Shown in pieces: positions 21,061-32,064 of a stretch of 64,000 nt of DNA; the stretch's first letter is position 1, and each line of letters begins with the position of its first letter. A program made the position numbers and the translations under genes. Origin of the DNA: Cryptomeria japonica (Eukaryota > Streptophyta > Pinopsida > Cupressales > Cupressaceae). Location of the stretch: positions 330,671,302-330,735,301 of the forward strand of contig NC_081413.1 in NCBI RefSeq assembly GCF_030272615.1, in the 5' to 3' direction. The notes below the pieces were generated by a model. The model was not told the DNA's origin and made no database searches. It was given only the letters and a program-made list of their open reading frames with translations.

Positions 21061-21806
21061 ATCTTCATTTTTCTCATTTAAATAAATTAATATTTATTTG
21101 AATATTTATCCAAATGCAAATTACACCATTTAATTGAAATAAATGATTTTATTTTAATTGAAAATACCAAAATTTCTCCCACTTGCATTTTCCTACAAAA
21201 TCCACTTGTATGCCTAAACCCCTTCTAGATTCTTCTAAACCCTTCCTAATTAGCCTAATCCATCCCCTAAATATTGTCACATTCCTAAGCAAATTGGAGT
21301 CACTTCTCAAAGACTCCAAAGTCTTTGAAAAGCAATTAATGCTTTGTGTGTTCAACAAATTAACCCTCAAAGTCTTGGATAACCTTTGAAAGCTTCCAAC
21401 CTTCAACCACTTAATCCACAAAGTCTTCAAAAACCATTAATGGTTACCTCAAACCCTCCCACATGGTTAAAACATTTGTTTTGACTCAACCTCTACCCAA
21501 CCCAAAGGTCTCATCAAGCCTTTAATGCTTTGACCATGATTATCTCTTAAACATTTGCACAAAGGTTTATCCTTGGATTAACTCTTAATCCAGTGGGTAA
21601 TCTTAATTTAGACTTGACCCTTACCTTCTAGATAACCATGAGGTCTTCTCAGGCCTTTAATGCCTCCAACCTCTTCTCTCAACCCAATCCTATGTTGACA
21701 CTTGTCACCATTTTATTGGTGCCAATTGTGCACATGGATCCCCAACTTTCAATCCTAACCCTTGTTAAGATTGCTCAATCTTAACCCTTCATTTCCCCAT
21801 TTCTTC

Positions 21807-21815
21807 TATAAATAG
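21807..21815 (+). promoter_or_regulatory. TATA box of the solo LTR
   Basis: TATAAATAG about 400 bp before the LTR end, followed by a pyrimidine-rich start-like region. Confidence 0.65.
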
Positions 21816-22211
21816 AACCCTTCTCCTCAAGCAAAAGGAAGCATTTAGAGTATTGTTGTTATACTGGTATTAGCATAGAGCTTTTTCATAGCATCACTAT
21901 CTACTCTTGCATAGTATTTGCTTATCATATTCAATCATCTTGAATCTCCATATGGCATCCATGGCTAGTGCTAAAAGCTGAGAGCTACACTCATTTGGGA
22001 CTTGGAGAGGAGAGGAACAAGGGAGGAGCAACTATGAGCATCTTGATTAGCTATTTCATTCTATGTTTATATGCTTTCTATTTCATGCTTAATAGCTCTC
22101 TTGATATGCCTGTTTAGGATAATCTTTTGTTGCTAACACTAACGTTTGTTTCTTGTGCTCTTGTGTGTGTTGCCATCAAACAGATTTTCTAATCCTTTTT
22201 GCAGAGCATCA

Positions 22212-22216
22212 CATAT
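22212..22216. repeat. Target-site duplication CATAT (right)
   Basis: Matches 20406-20410. Confidence 0.92.
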
Positions 22217-23122
22217 TATTGGATGTCATTGTGGACGGGACATTCAATGTTTTCAAGGCATCTTGTAGAATTCCATGATGAGTCAAGGAAATTTGAATCA
22301 AATCCCAAGGGATACCTTGGTAGGAGTAGCTTTAAGTTATTCAACAAGATCATATTCCTTCCCAAGGGTTTGTGAAATACGAGGTACTTAAAGAAGAATG
22401 GGTTGAGGATCAAGTAGAGGAGTCAGAACAACCAGAGGAGGATTCGGTTTCCTATTGTTTCTTGTGTTATAGGTATGGGCAACTGCATTATAACTCTCCT
22501 TAGTTAGTTGTCTAGCATAGCTATGAGGACTCTTAGTGGGATTCTTTCCTTGAACCGTAATGATAGGTTTGTTTGGAGTGCTAAAGAAATGATGACTATA
22601 TCCACCTTGAACAATGAAAAGATGTTGATTAGGATGAGGTGAAGTTGGAGAAGGAAAAGAACCTTGTACAAAAAAAAGTGGTTTTCTATGTTCATTCATA
22701 TTGATCATATTGATTAACCTTTTAGATGCATTATTCTTGTTTGAAAGTTTAGGAAAAGACATAAATTCATCAAGGGCATCATACAATAAAGCATGATCAT
22801 AGTGAATGAAAGGCTTATCTTTGGACTCAAAAGGAGACATATCATCATAGAGGGAATCATTGGAATCAACCATTTTGCTAGATCTAGTGGAGGAGTTGAT
22901 AGGAATGTACCCATGAGAGGAATCATTCACCTTATCTTTCTCATCACCACGAAATGCCATTGTAGCAAGGTTGATTATTTTTTGACAAAATGAGGGTTTA
23001 GAAGGCTTAGGTTTCAAAAACCCATCTAGAGCTTCATCTAATTCATCATTACTAAACTCATAATCAACAAAATTGCATACATTATCAAAAGCATAAAAAT
23101 ATTGCAAATACAAATCTGACAT
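22217..23122 (-). pseudogene. Gag-region ORF of the Tat element
   Basis: The open frame starts with MSDLYLQYFY at 23122, about 160 bp inside the PBS, and runs 244 codons to a stop at 22388. The frame then changes and includes EYDLVE and LKATPTKVSL, a segment that precedes the protease in this type of polyprotein. The product is Ser/Pro/Asn-rich, with YNTRNNRKPNPP. I see no zinc knuckle or clear capsid core, so most of a normal gag is missing. It is separated from the protease by the solo LTR. Confidence 0.65.
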
Positions 23123-23267
23123 GTTGAAATGAAAATTGCATGAAACTTAAACACACTATGCCAGGAAAATGAAAGAAATTTATCTTCTTCTTTTTTAATG
23201 TTTTGAAAGAAAATGAGATAAAATAGATCTAGATATAACAATGAAATGCAATGAAAATGAAATTGGA

Positions 23268-23285
23268 TTCACGTTGGGTTCACCA
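23268..23285 (-). promoter_or_regulatory. Primer-binding site of the Tat element
   Basis: On the minus strand TGGTGAACCCAACGTGAA lies 4 bases inside the 5' LTR end (ACACA). It begins with the TGG expected for pairing with the CCA of a tRNA. The tRNA species is not assigned. Confidence 0.75.
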
Positions 23286-23289
23286 AAGA

Positions 23290-24945
23290 TGTGTGGGGGA
23301 AAAAGTGAGACTAAGTATGGAAACCCTAATCCCTCTCTCATACACACTCATGGAATACGAAAGAGCCTAGGGAAGTAACGCACTTCGGATACTTCTTATG
23401 AGATAGAGAGAGTTGTGGATTAAATCTTGGGTTTTCTATTCCTTTTTTGTAGATGAGAGAGAGGAATGATGCAAAAATACAATCTAACCTAGAATACAAG
23501 CAAAAAAACCCTAATATTAGAATGCAGATCAAAGGATAACTGATATACAACTGAAAAGTATAGATCACAAGGAAAAATCAGAGGTGCACCTGTGTCTGAA
23601 ATCTGAGCAGAAATGTCTAGGACCAGGATGCCATGTGATTGTCCCGATTCTGCAATTTTGAAGTTGCAACTCACAAGATGGATTCTGGAGCCTGCAAGAC
23701 ATTGTTTTGCCAAAACCTACTGACTGAGGGAAGGACCATGGTGCCACACCACTATCCTGGGAAGGACTAGAGCACCATGCCCTATCCTTAGGGTTTTTTT
23801 TGAGATCTACAACCAAGAACTATCCCTATGTGCTCTTTCGGTCTTGAAACTTAAAGCGAAGCTCAGATCTGAACCTATACCTGAAGCTAAAAAATAGGGT
23901 TTGGGGTGGCTATGTAGGGTTTTGCCTTATTCAAACCCCTATGTTGGTGTTTTCCATCTCCATAAATAGCCAATAATGTACTAAAAATTTGTGTGCAAGA
24001 ACCTTGTGTGTATGCAAGATCCTAAAATGAAAGCAAACAATCTAGAGCAACCCTAAAGAGTAAACCCTAATTGCTTATAATTGATAAAGTAAGCACTCTA
24101 AATCAATGATGCAAAGTGATCTAAAGCATGAATATGAATCAAAATGAAGCTCCTATGGAGACATGGAAATAACATGAAACCATACCCAACCCCAAGGGAG
24201 ACGTACAAGCCAATCTTCAGTCAGTGATCTCCTATGGTTCTCCTATATCTTCCAAAAAAAAACAATTGATAAAATGATGCTTGATGAATGTTTGGTCGAT
24301 GAATGTTGAATTTTGTTGAAGACTTCAAAGATCTACTCTTTCACTGCAAAGAAGGCTCTTATGCTCCAAAAGCCTACTCTTATATTCTTAGAAGAAGACC
24401 CTTTCAAATGAAGAAAGAGAACTCTTAAGTATGAAGCCCTAGATCTTAATTTCATTTTTAGGCCAACCTAGAATTTCCCGCTGATCTGTTGGGGTTAAGC
24501 ATTATTATATCATAGGATTATGCTCCCAAAATTTCAAGAAAAAAGTCAAGGACCATGTGCATTTCCACCACGGTTCGACCAACTTTTCACCAAATTTTTG
24601 GGGCCATTAGATATGATAATATTAGAGTGCATCCCAAAGTTATAGATAATTTTGAGATGTTTTGATATGCAAAATCAGCCCTAAACGGTCGAAATAAGAC
24701 ATAATTAGGGTTTATGATTAAATGATTCATTGTAGGAATAAGATTAAAAGGGGAATGCTTAGGGTAAAGGGCCCAATTTTATAACATGTAAAGTGATGAA
24801 ACATGACTTTAGATTTAATTTAATTAACTAATCAAATGCTTAAGGGGGAATTAGAAATGCAAGATACAAGACACACTAAGGTGGGTGCTAACCTAAGTGT
24901 TAAATTATACCACCCTAGCAAGGGTGTACAATTTAAGACACTACA
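23290..24945 (-). mobile_element. 5' LTR of the Tat element (1656 bp)
   Basis: In element orientation it starts TGTAGTGTCTTAAATTG at 24945 and ends CCCCCACACA at 23290, directly before the PBS. No gene lies inside; the short open frames here are chance. The right flank (GTACT, 24946-24950) belongs to a chromovirus protease frame. The matching 3' LTR is absent from the window. Confidence 0.85.
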
Positions 24946-25640
24946 GTACTGATAATTTGGTATTTGAGGAGATGGTAGAGAAGCTTGGATTGAATAAGCT
25001 TAAGCATCCTTGTCTTTAAAATCTAAGTTGGTTACAAGATGATCAGAAGTTAGAAGTAAAAGAGCAATGTTTGGTGAATTTTAATATTGGACCTTCTACG
25101 GATGAGGTCTTATGTAATGTTTTTTCTATGAGTGCTTGTCATGTTTTGTTAGGGAGACCTTGGTAGTTTGATAGAGGAGCTATATATGATTTTAGAAGAA
25201 ACCTAATCACTATTGAGTAGGATGGGTAGAAGTTTGCATTGGCTTCTCTGAGGGAGAAAGAGAAGGAAGTGAGGAATTTGATTCTTGAAAAGAGTTGCAG
25301 TGTTGAGAAGCAGGTTACAAAGGTTGCACTGGATGGTGGCACGGATTTGTAGAAGGGTCTAATAGATAAGCCTGATAGTAAGAAGGAACTGGATGGCAGT
25401 AAGGTTATGGTGGTGAACCGGATAAAATCTTGTGGCAGAAATAAACTAGAGTTGCAGCAGAAAGAAAGTATTTTTCAGCAACAATGTGCAGGTCTAAAGC
25501 AAGGAAAGAGAAATAAATAGAATCGAGAGTTAGAGAATCTGGTTGAGGTTCTAGAGGAGATAAGGAAGAGGTTTACAGACAAGGAAGATGCTTAGATTAG
25601 AAATGAACATAGGATCTATATCATGAATCCGGTTTGATGT
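24946..25640 (+). pseudogene. Chromovirus protease-to-RT linker fragment
   Basis: Begins exactly at the Tat LTR edge with TDNLVFEEMVEKLGL and continues to SWLQDDQKL, NIGPSTDEVLC and ACHVLLGRPW-stop-FDRG, the second half of a Ty3/gypsy protease, followed by a Lys/Gln-rich linker (IKSCGRNK, LELQQKES, LEEIRKRFTD). The active-site Asp would lie just left of 24946, so the Tat insertion cut the protease at its catalytic loop. Five or more stops, mostly TAG. It is on the same strand and earlier in pol than the fragment at 53668-57180; both may be one element. Confidence 0.75.
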
Positions 25641-26242
25641 TCATGAGTTCGCTCTAATGGAACATCTCTTTCTGCCTAGGGTTTTTGATGTAGTAGCATC
25701 CTCGGTCTATGAGCAATCTTGCATCAACCAAAAATATGTCCTTTCAACTTTTTTCTTTTTCAGTTCAATATTGCAATTTTTGTGTTCTTTCAGTGTGTTT
25801 CGATAGCTGGTTCTTTTTCATTGTGGATCAGATTTTCAGTTTCCAGACTTGCTTTTCTTCATTATTCAAATTTTCAATTCATTTGGATTCTTTTCCGATG
25901 AGTTATTGCTTCTAGATTGGTTGTTCCTAGTTCCTGAAATAGTTTTTTAGCTTAATGACTAGTTGGTGATTTCTTCTTGTGCGGAGCGATTTCTTGGCTT
26001 GTAGATCTATTTAGTGCCTTACTTTATGTTCTTGAGTCCTTGGCCGACCTTATGTTATTTCCATGCTTCTTGGTTGTTCTTTTCTTGAGGATTTCCCTTT
26101 CAATCTTGGGTTCGACCTATTTGCGTGTCTCATTTTCCTTTCTTGGTAAATGTAATCTATTGTGGCCGACCTAGATGTGTTCTGGAGGGTATATATACTG
26201 TTATACATGTGATCCTTAGTAATTAGTTTGAAGGTTATGGGT
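25641..26242. other. Unassigned sequence left of the copia element
   Basis: T-rich, with short open frames rich in Phe and Ser and no recognisable motif. It could be part of an older element disrupted by the copia insertion. Confidence 0.5.
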
Positions 26243-26247
26243 ATCTA
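26243..26247. repeat. Target-site duplication ATCTA (left of copia)
   Basis: Matches 33267-33271. One extra T (26248) lies between it and the LTR TG start, so the edge is uncertain by one base. Confidence 0.75.
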
Positions 26248-26248
26248 T

Positions 26249-27447
26249 TGCTAGCCATTTGGCAGAATTGATTATGTGTTGCATTGATGTTTTGTCAGTG
26301 AAGCCAACACTAGCTATTTGGATGCTTTACCAGCACCCTTCTAGTCCCGGTAGGTTGAGTGGTTTCTAGTTAACTTGGATCCGGCATGATTTAGTAGGAT
26401 CCGGTATAGTATTATGATGGAATTGGCTTGTTCATTATACTTATACTCATATTTGGTCAGTTGACTTTGGTCTGGTGATTGGATGTTATCCTGCTTGCTT
26501 AGAAGATTGGTTTCTAGTTTTGGCGAGGGTTTCACTGGTAGAGATTTTGATGGAGATCTTTGATGAATTGCATAAGTGGTGTTGGTGCAACTTCTAATGG
26601 AGTTTCAAGATGCTTTTGGTGATCATGTTTGAGACTTGGCGGTTGGAGATCATTGTTGAAGTGTATGGACCTATACTTGGTCCTGGTTGATCTAGGTTAT
26701 GGACCGACTTTAATGTAACGTGTGGATTGGACCTATTGATGTATTTATGGGATGTCTTATGTGTTGATATTATTTGTTTGGTCAATGGTCGACATGGTCT
26801 ATAATTATGTAATCGATTAATTATCTAGTGGCCAACATGACTGTTTATGGTCGAGGGTTTGTATAAATAGATGTAAGATCTTATTGTAGATCATCATGGT
26901 TAATGTAATTTGTAATGTTCAAGGAATGTCATGTATGAATAATATAATATCATTCTAGCAGAGGAGTTGGTCAATCATTGGAGATTGACTTGGGTTTATA
27001 TAAGAGGATTTAGTCCTCCGGTATTGAGCTTAACCGGAATTGTACTCAGGAATAGGAGATGTTATCTTTTGCAGTTCAACACTTCTCTGGATTGTAGTCT
27101 AAAATTTGTATGCAGTCAGTGAGGCTCCTTTTTATGATGAGTAGTGAACTCTAGGTTGTTGGCCTTCTTGTAAGTGCAGGCCCCTCAATTTTAATTCACA
27201 TACTTACTATAGAAGTATTATCTAACTGTGGGTAGGCTTCCCACCATGGTTTTTCCCTTTACCGGATTTTCTACGTACAAATCTTAGTGTGGATGGATTT
27301 TATTATGTGATTATTATTTATGCTTAATTGGTTTATCAACTATTCCAGGATTAAAGTTTAAATTGCTAATGGTTCTTGTAATCTGTGACAACTGATTCAC
27401 CCCCCCCCCCCTCTTAGTTATCTTCCGGTTATTTGAATTATCTAACA
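26249..27447 (+). mobile_element. 5' LTR of the copia element (1199 bp)
   Basis: Starts TGCTAGCCATTTGG and ends TATCTAACA directly before the PBS. It matches 32065-33266 throughout. It includes a C10 run before CTCTTAG near 27402 and a TATA box at 26862. Confidence 0.93.
26862..26869 (+). promoter_or_regulatory. TATA box of copia 5' LTR
   Basis: TATAAATA in TTTGTATAAATAGATGTAAG; the same motif lies at the same place in the 3' LTR (32678). Confidence 0.75.
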
Positions 27448-27449
27448 AT

Positions 27450-27461
27450 TGTTATCAGAGC
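27450..27461 (+). promoter_or_regulatory. Copia primer-binding site (initiator tRNA-Met type)
   Basis: TGTTATCAGAGC differs by one base from TGGTATCAGAGC, the plant copia PBS for initiator tRNA-Met, and lies two bases inside the 5' LTR. Confidence 0.88.
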
Positions 27462-27505
27462 TTTGGTCCTCTCTACAGAAAGCTTAACTACTTGAGGAAG
27501 ATCCT

Positions 27506-28420
27506 ATGGTGACTAATAGTTCAAGTTCATCCAATTCTTCTGGAGCTATCTTTTGAAGGGATATTCTGAGGCTTGATGAAACAAATTACACAGTATGGAA
27601 TATTCGAATGGAGACTCATCTGAGATGTCTTGGCAAGGAGATTTGGGAAATCACACAGAATGGTGTCACACCCTATAAGCCAGGATCTGGCAATCCTCCT
27701 CTGGCATACCTGGACAAGGAGCTTGTGAATGATTGTAGAGCAAGAGAAGACCACGTGTGTGCACTTTCTGATCAGAAAATAATGGGATTAACCGACAAAT
27801 CATCTAGAAAGGCTATATGGGATAAGTTGGAGACTCTTAAAGAAGGTGACCCTATAGTGAAGATTGCTAAACTTGATGGTTATCGAGTGAGATATGAAAA
27901 CCTGAAGATGGGATAAGATGAAAGGATTACTGCATTCATGGAAAGGGTAAATGAGATTGTTATGGGAATTCAATGTTGTGGTGGAACTCTCAACAAAGAT
28001 GAAATTGTTTCTAAAGTTCTGAGAGCCCTACCATTGGCTTACAAAAAAAAGGCTACTGCTATTATTGAGTTGAGAAGAATGGCTAATACATCTGTCAATA
28101 GAGATACCTTGGTTGGAAAATTATCTGCTTTTGAGCTTCAAGAATTTGGACCTTCTGGAGCTGTGAAGACTGAACCTTCTTTTCATGCATCTACATCTAC
28201 AACCGCTAAGCAAGATTGGAAAGCTTTATATGAAAAGGAATTGGAAGATATGAAGAGAGAAGATGATGAGTTTGAGCAACTTGAACCACTATTTGCTAGA
28301 AGAGTACCTAAAGGATTGGTAGAAAGTAAGTATGAAGGAAAAACCCCTTTTAAAAGTTTTGCATGTAATAAGATTGGTCATTTTGCATCTAGATGTACTA
28401 AAAGGAATTCAAGATTTTAA
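27506..28420 (+). pseudogene. Copia gag (capsid/nucleocapsid), broken
   Basis: The likely start is MVTNSSSSSN at 27506. In the same frame a TGA (about 27554) and a TAA (27914) interrupt. The core reads NYTVWNIRMETHL, then AIWDKLETL and GYRVRYENLKMG-stop-DERITAFMERVNEIV, the usual copia gag capsid layout. The zinc knuckle near the end reads SFACNKIGHFASRC; the first Cys of CX2CX4HX4C is Ser, so zinc binding would fail. The stop at 28418 is followed by a basic segment in another frame. Confidence 0.9.
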
Positions 28421-29040
28421 GAAAGAGTTAGAAGATCATTTAAGCCTAACCTTCGATATCAGAGAAAACATAAATACAAGAAAAATAGAGACAAAACATG
28501 CTACATAGCGGATGAGGAAGGCATTACTAATTCAGATGATGAACCAGCAGAAGACTCTGCTAGTGTATCCAGAAATGGGAAGGAAAGGGTAATCCTAGCT
28601 ATCAAGGAAGATGATCCGACACTAGAACAAAATGTACCTAAAGAGAAGGCACTTGCTGCTAAAATTGAAGACAAGGATGAATGGGTAATTGACAGTGGTT
28701 GTTAACATCATATGACTGGAGATAAAGGGAAGTTTATGTCTTTGCAATAAATTGATGGTGGTCTAGTTAGATTTGGAGATGATAAGGCATGTATGAACAA
28801 AGGAAAAGGAACTATATCATTGGATGGTAAGAACAATACTGACAATTTTTATTATGTTGAAGGTTTGAAGCATAATCTTTTGAGTGTAGGATAAATGGTA
28901 GATAAGGGATTTCAATTACAATTCATGGAAAATGCAAAATCATTAACAGATCTGGCTTGGAGATTACAACTCGTACATAGACAAAAGGTAACATATTCCA
29001 TTTGAACTCCGGTGAGAAGACATTTTTTATTACATAGATT
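28421..29040 (+). pseudogene. Copia protease region
   Basis: After a spacer (28421-28680) the aspartic protease active site reads WVIDSGC with the catalytic D-S-G at 28691-28699, followed at once by a TAA stop and HHMTGDKGKF. Downstream, GLKHNLLSVG-stop-MVDKG is the usual end of the copia protease. Several further stops. Confidence 0.85.
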
Positions 29041-29934
29041 GATGAGAGTTGGTTATGGCATAAAAGGTTGTGTCATGTGAATTTTGATTGCATTGTGAAG
29101 ATCAATTCAACTAAGGTTGTTAGAGATATACCTAAGATTATGAAGCCCTATAATTGAGTATATAAGCAATGTCAACTGGGTAAACAGGTCAGAACCTCTT
29201 TTAGGAGTATACAAGATAAATAAAATGATGTTCTTGATCTTATTCATACTAATTTGTGTGGTCGTGCTAGAGTTAAAAGTTTTCAAGGTGATAGATATTT
29301 CATGCTAATCATTGATGATTATTCTAGAATGATGTGGGTTACTTTTTTGAGAGAAAAATCCAAAGCATTTGAAAAGTTTAAAATCTTTAAGGCTAAAGTG
29401 GAAACTAAGACAGGATTGAAGATTAAATGTTTGAGATCAGCTCATGGTGGAGAATTCACATCCGGTGAGTTTAATAACTTTTGTGACAAGCATGGTATAA
29501 GAAGACAATTTTCTGCTCCCCGAACACCTCAGCAGAATGGAGTTGTGGAAAGGAAGAACAAAACTATCTTGGATGCTACTAGAACAATGATGATGGAAGA
29601 TAGTCTACCTCATATCTACTGGAGAGAAGCAGTGAGTACAGTGGTTTATACATTCAACAAAGTACATATCAAAGGAGAAATTAGTAAGACACCTTATAAA
29701 TTATGGTTTGGCAATACACCTACAGTTAAGTATTTTAGAATTTTTTGTAGCAAATGTTATATCAGGAGTGATGATATTATTAAAAAATTTGATCCTAGAT
29801 GTGATGAATGCATATTTCTTGGTTATTCTAATGAAAGAAAAGCATATAGATGTTATAAAAAGAGATTGCAGAGAATTATGGAGAGTGCTAATGTCAAAGT
29901 AGATGTGCTGAACAGAAATCAAATCAGAGTTTAG
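29041..29934 (+). pseudogene. Copia integrase, catalytic residues lost
   Basis: The HHCC module reads WHKRLCHVNF and KQCQLGKQ, with Tyr where the first Cys is expected. The core is open for 226 codons from 29254 to 29934. The first catalytic residue is changed (HTNLCG in place of HTDLCG), the second as well (RSAHGGEF in place of RSD.GGEF); the third is kept in NGVVERKN. The downstream KLWFGNTPTVKYFRIF and CIFLGYSNERKAYRC are typical. Two of three catalytic acids lost means no integration activity. Confidence 0.92.
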
Positions 29935-30199
29935 GAGAAGGAACTGGCAGTTGAAATTATTATATCTGAACTGGTAGTGCCTTTATCGAAATAGAGAGTT
30001 GAACTAGTTACTCCGGCAACATTAGATATTCTATAGTAATTGAAGAATAGGGAAGAGGAACAGAGAGTTAGAAGACCCCTAGGTATGTGAGATTGAATCA
30101 TTCAGAAGATCAAATCATTGGGGATAAGAGCAATGGAGTGATGACAAGAAGAAGATTGGCAACTAATGAGGTATATTTAATTTCACAAGTTGAACCGGT

Positions 30200-31265
30200 A
30201 TCAGTAATTGAGGCATGTAAAGATGAACATTGGTTGAAAGCTATGGAAGAATAATTAGATCAGATTGAGAAACATAACACATGGACCTTGGTTCCCTGAC
30301 CTAAAAATAAAAATGTTATTGGAACTAAATGGGTTTTTAGGAATAAACTGAATGAGATTGGTCAAGTTATAAAGAATAAGGCTAGATTGGTTGGTAAAGG
30401 ATATTCTCATAAGGAAGGAATTGATTACAGAGTGACTTTTGCACCTGTAGCTAGGATTGAAGCTGTGAGATTATTTCTTGCTTATGTTGCTTATAAAAAC
30501 TACCAGGTTTATCAAATGGATGTAAGATGTGCATTTTTTAATGGGGATCTTGATGAGGAAGTTTATATTGAGAAACCTAATGGTTTTTCACTATCAGATG
30601 ATACAGATATGGTTTGCAGGTTAAGGAAAGCTTTATATGGACTGAAACAAGCACCTAGAGCTTGGTATGCAAGGTTGGATAAATATCTTTTGAAGCTTGG
30701 TTTTACTAAAGGCAGTGTTGATAGTAATTTATATTATAAAATCACTGATGATGATATACTGATTGTTGAAGTATTTGTTGATGACATTATTTTTGGAGGT
30801 GAATATAAGTTATGCATAGAATTTTCTAAGAATATGGACAAAGAATTTGAGATGTCTATGATTGGTGAGATGAAATTTTTCTTAGGTTTGCAAATTACTC
30901 AAACTAACAAAGGTATTTTCATCTGTCAAACTAAATATGCTAAGGAACTGTTGAAGAAATTTGGTATGGGAGATTCTAAACCGGTAAGTACTCCTATGGT
31001 TACAAGTGAGAAATTGACAAGAAAAGATGTTTCTGCATCGGTAAATCCTACAAGATACAAATCTATGATTAGAGGTCTTCTTTATTTAACTCAGACTAGG
31101 CCTAGCATTATGAATGTTGTTTGTATTGTTTCAAGATTTCAAAGTGATCTCAGAGAAAATCATGAGATGGTGGTGAAAAGGATTTTTAGATACTTGCAAG
31201 GTACATCAAAATATGGTTTGTGGTACCCTAAGGATGATAACTTTATGTACATATACAGATGTTGA
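30200..31265 (+). pseudogene. Copia reverse transcriptase
   Basis: Upstream of the 292-codon open part (30387-31265) the frame includes WLKAMEEQ-like sequence and NTWTLVP, with stops at about 30253 and 30298. The RT shows [13 protein letters not shown] (first Asp), [13 protein letters not shown], the FVDDIIF box with the Asp pair, [10 protein letters not shown] and YLTQTRPSI. All three catalytic Asp remain. A frameshift at about 31255 separates it from RNase H. Confidence 0.93.
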
Positions 31266-31720
31266 TTGGACTGGAGATGTTGATGACCAAAAATGTACTT
31301 CTGGTGGAGTTTTCTTTCTTGGAAAGAAATTGGTTTCATGGATTAGCAAGAAACAGTCATGTAATTCTTTATCTACTGCTGAAGTTGAGTATGTTGATGC
31401 TGCTACTAACTGTACACAATTTTTATGGATGAAGCAAATGTTGAAGGATATAAAGGTGGATTGTGATGCACCAATAGTTATTCACTATGATAACTCTATT
31501 GCTATTGATATATCAAAGAATCTGGTATTTCATTCTAAAACAAAGCACATATCTACCAGGTAACTTTTTTAAGGAGAAAGTGGAAGCAATTGAAGTTAGA
31601 CTAGTTTATGTGAATACTGAAGAGCAGATTGCAGATATATTCATTAAACCTTTGTCCAAGGAATAATTTGAGTACCTGAGAGACAAATTGGGAGTTTCTT
31701 CCCCTCCAGTAGAGACTTGA
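31213..31720 (+). pseudogene. Copia RNase H
   Basis: [10 protein letters not shown] with the first Asp, STAEVEYVDAA with Glu and HYDNSIAIDI with Asp are in order, then SKTKHISTR and, in another frame, VNTEEQIADIFIKPLSK before a stop at about 31664. The remaining pol end includes LGVSSPPVET, the usual copia terminus. Confidence 0.9.
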
Positions 31721-31799
31721 TTGATGTGGTTCGGTATCAGTCTGGCATGCATTATCAGAGATACTAGTCATTCCAGCACCGATGTGGGACTCTACTGCT

Positions 31800-32064
31800 T
31801 AGGGGGAGTAGTCAGCTTTAAGATTCAGAGGCTTATGTTTCTACTTTAATATTTCTATCAGATTTATGGCATTGATGTCAAAGGGGGAGTGATGCCGATG
31901 TGAAAAAGAAAAAGAAAGTGAAAAAGAAAAGAAAGAGGGAGTGATATTCAGAGCTATATGTGGGATTTTTTTGGATGTCTTCGACGGGGGAGACTTGTTT
32001 GGCATTTCTTAGTACTTAGATGTTTTTCACAACTAGTGATTCCATCAATGCCAAAGGGGGAGAT
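31800..32064 (+). promoter_or_regulatory. Three AGGGGGAG-type polypurine tracts before the copia 3' LTR
   Basis: TAGGGGGAGTAG (about 31800), AAAGGGGGAGTGATG (31879) and AAAGGGGGAGAT (32053-32064) recur. Only the last borders the LTR and should prime plus-strand synthesis; the others lie in the non-coding 3' region with a GA-rich stretch (31904-31945). Confidence 0.82.

Larger units (their letters stand above)
20411..22211 (+). mobile_element. Solo LTR (1801 bp) nested in the Tat element
   Basis: Starts TGTAGTCACA and ends GAGCATCA, flanked by perfect CATAT duplications, with no coding sequence inside. Reading the Tat polyprotein across the two flanks after mentally removing the LTR and one CATAT continues the same frame, which confirms the boundaries. 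TATAAATAG at 21807 in the plus orientation supports the strand. It holds AT-rich and tandem repeats. Confidence 0.93.
15743..24945 (-). mobile_element. Ty3/gypsy Tat-lineage retrotransposon, minus strand, lacking its 3' LTR
   Basis: From right to left: 5' LTR, PBS, a short gag-region ORF, protease, G-patch, RT, RNase H, a second RNase H, integrase. Two RNase H domains are a hallmark of the Tat lineage. A solo LTR with 5-bp target duplications is nested between gag region and protease. The right edge (24945) abuts a chromovirus protease fragment, the disrupted host element. Many stops and frameshifts make all genes pseudogenes. Confidence 0.88.
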
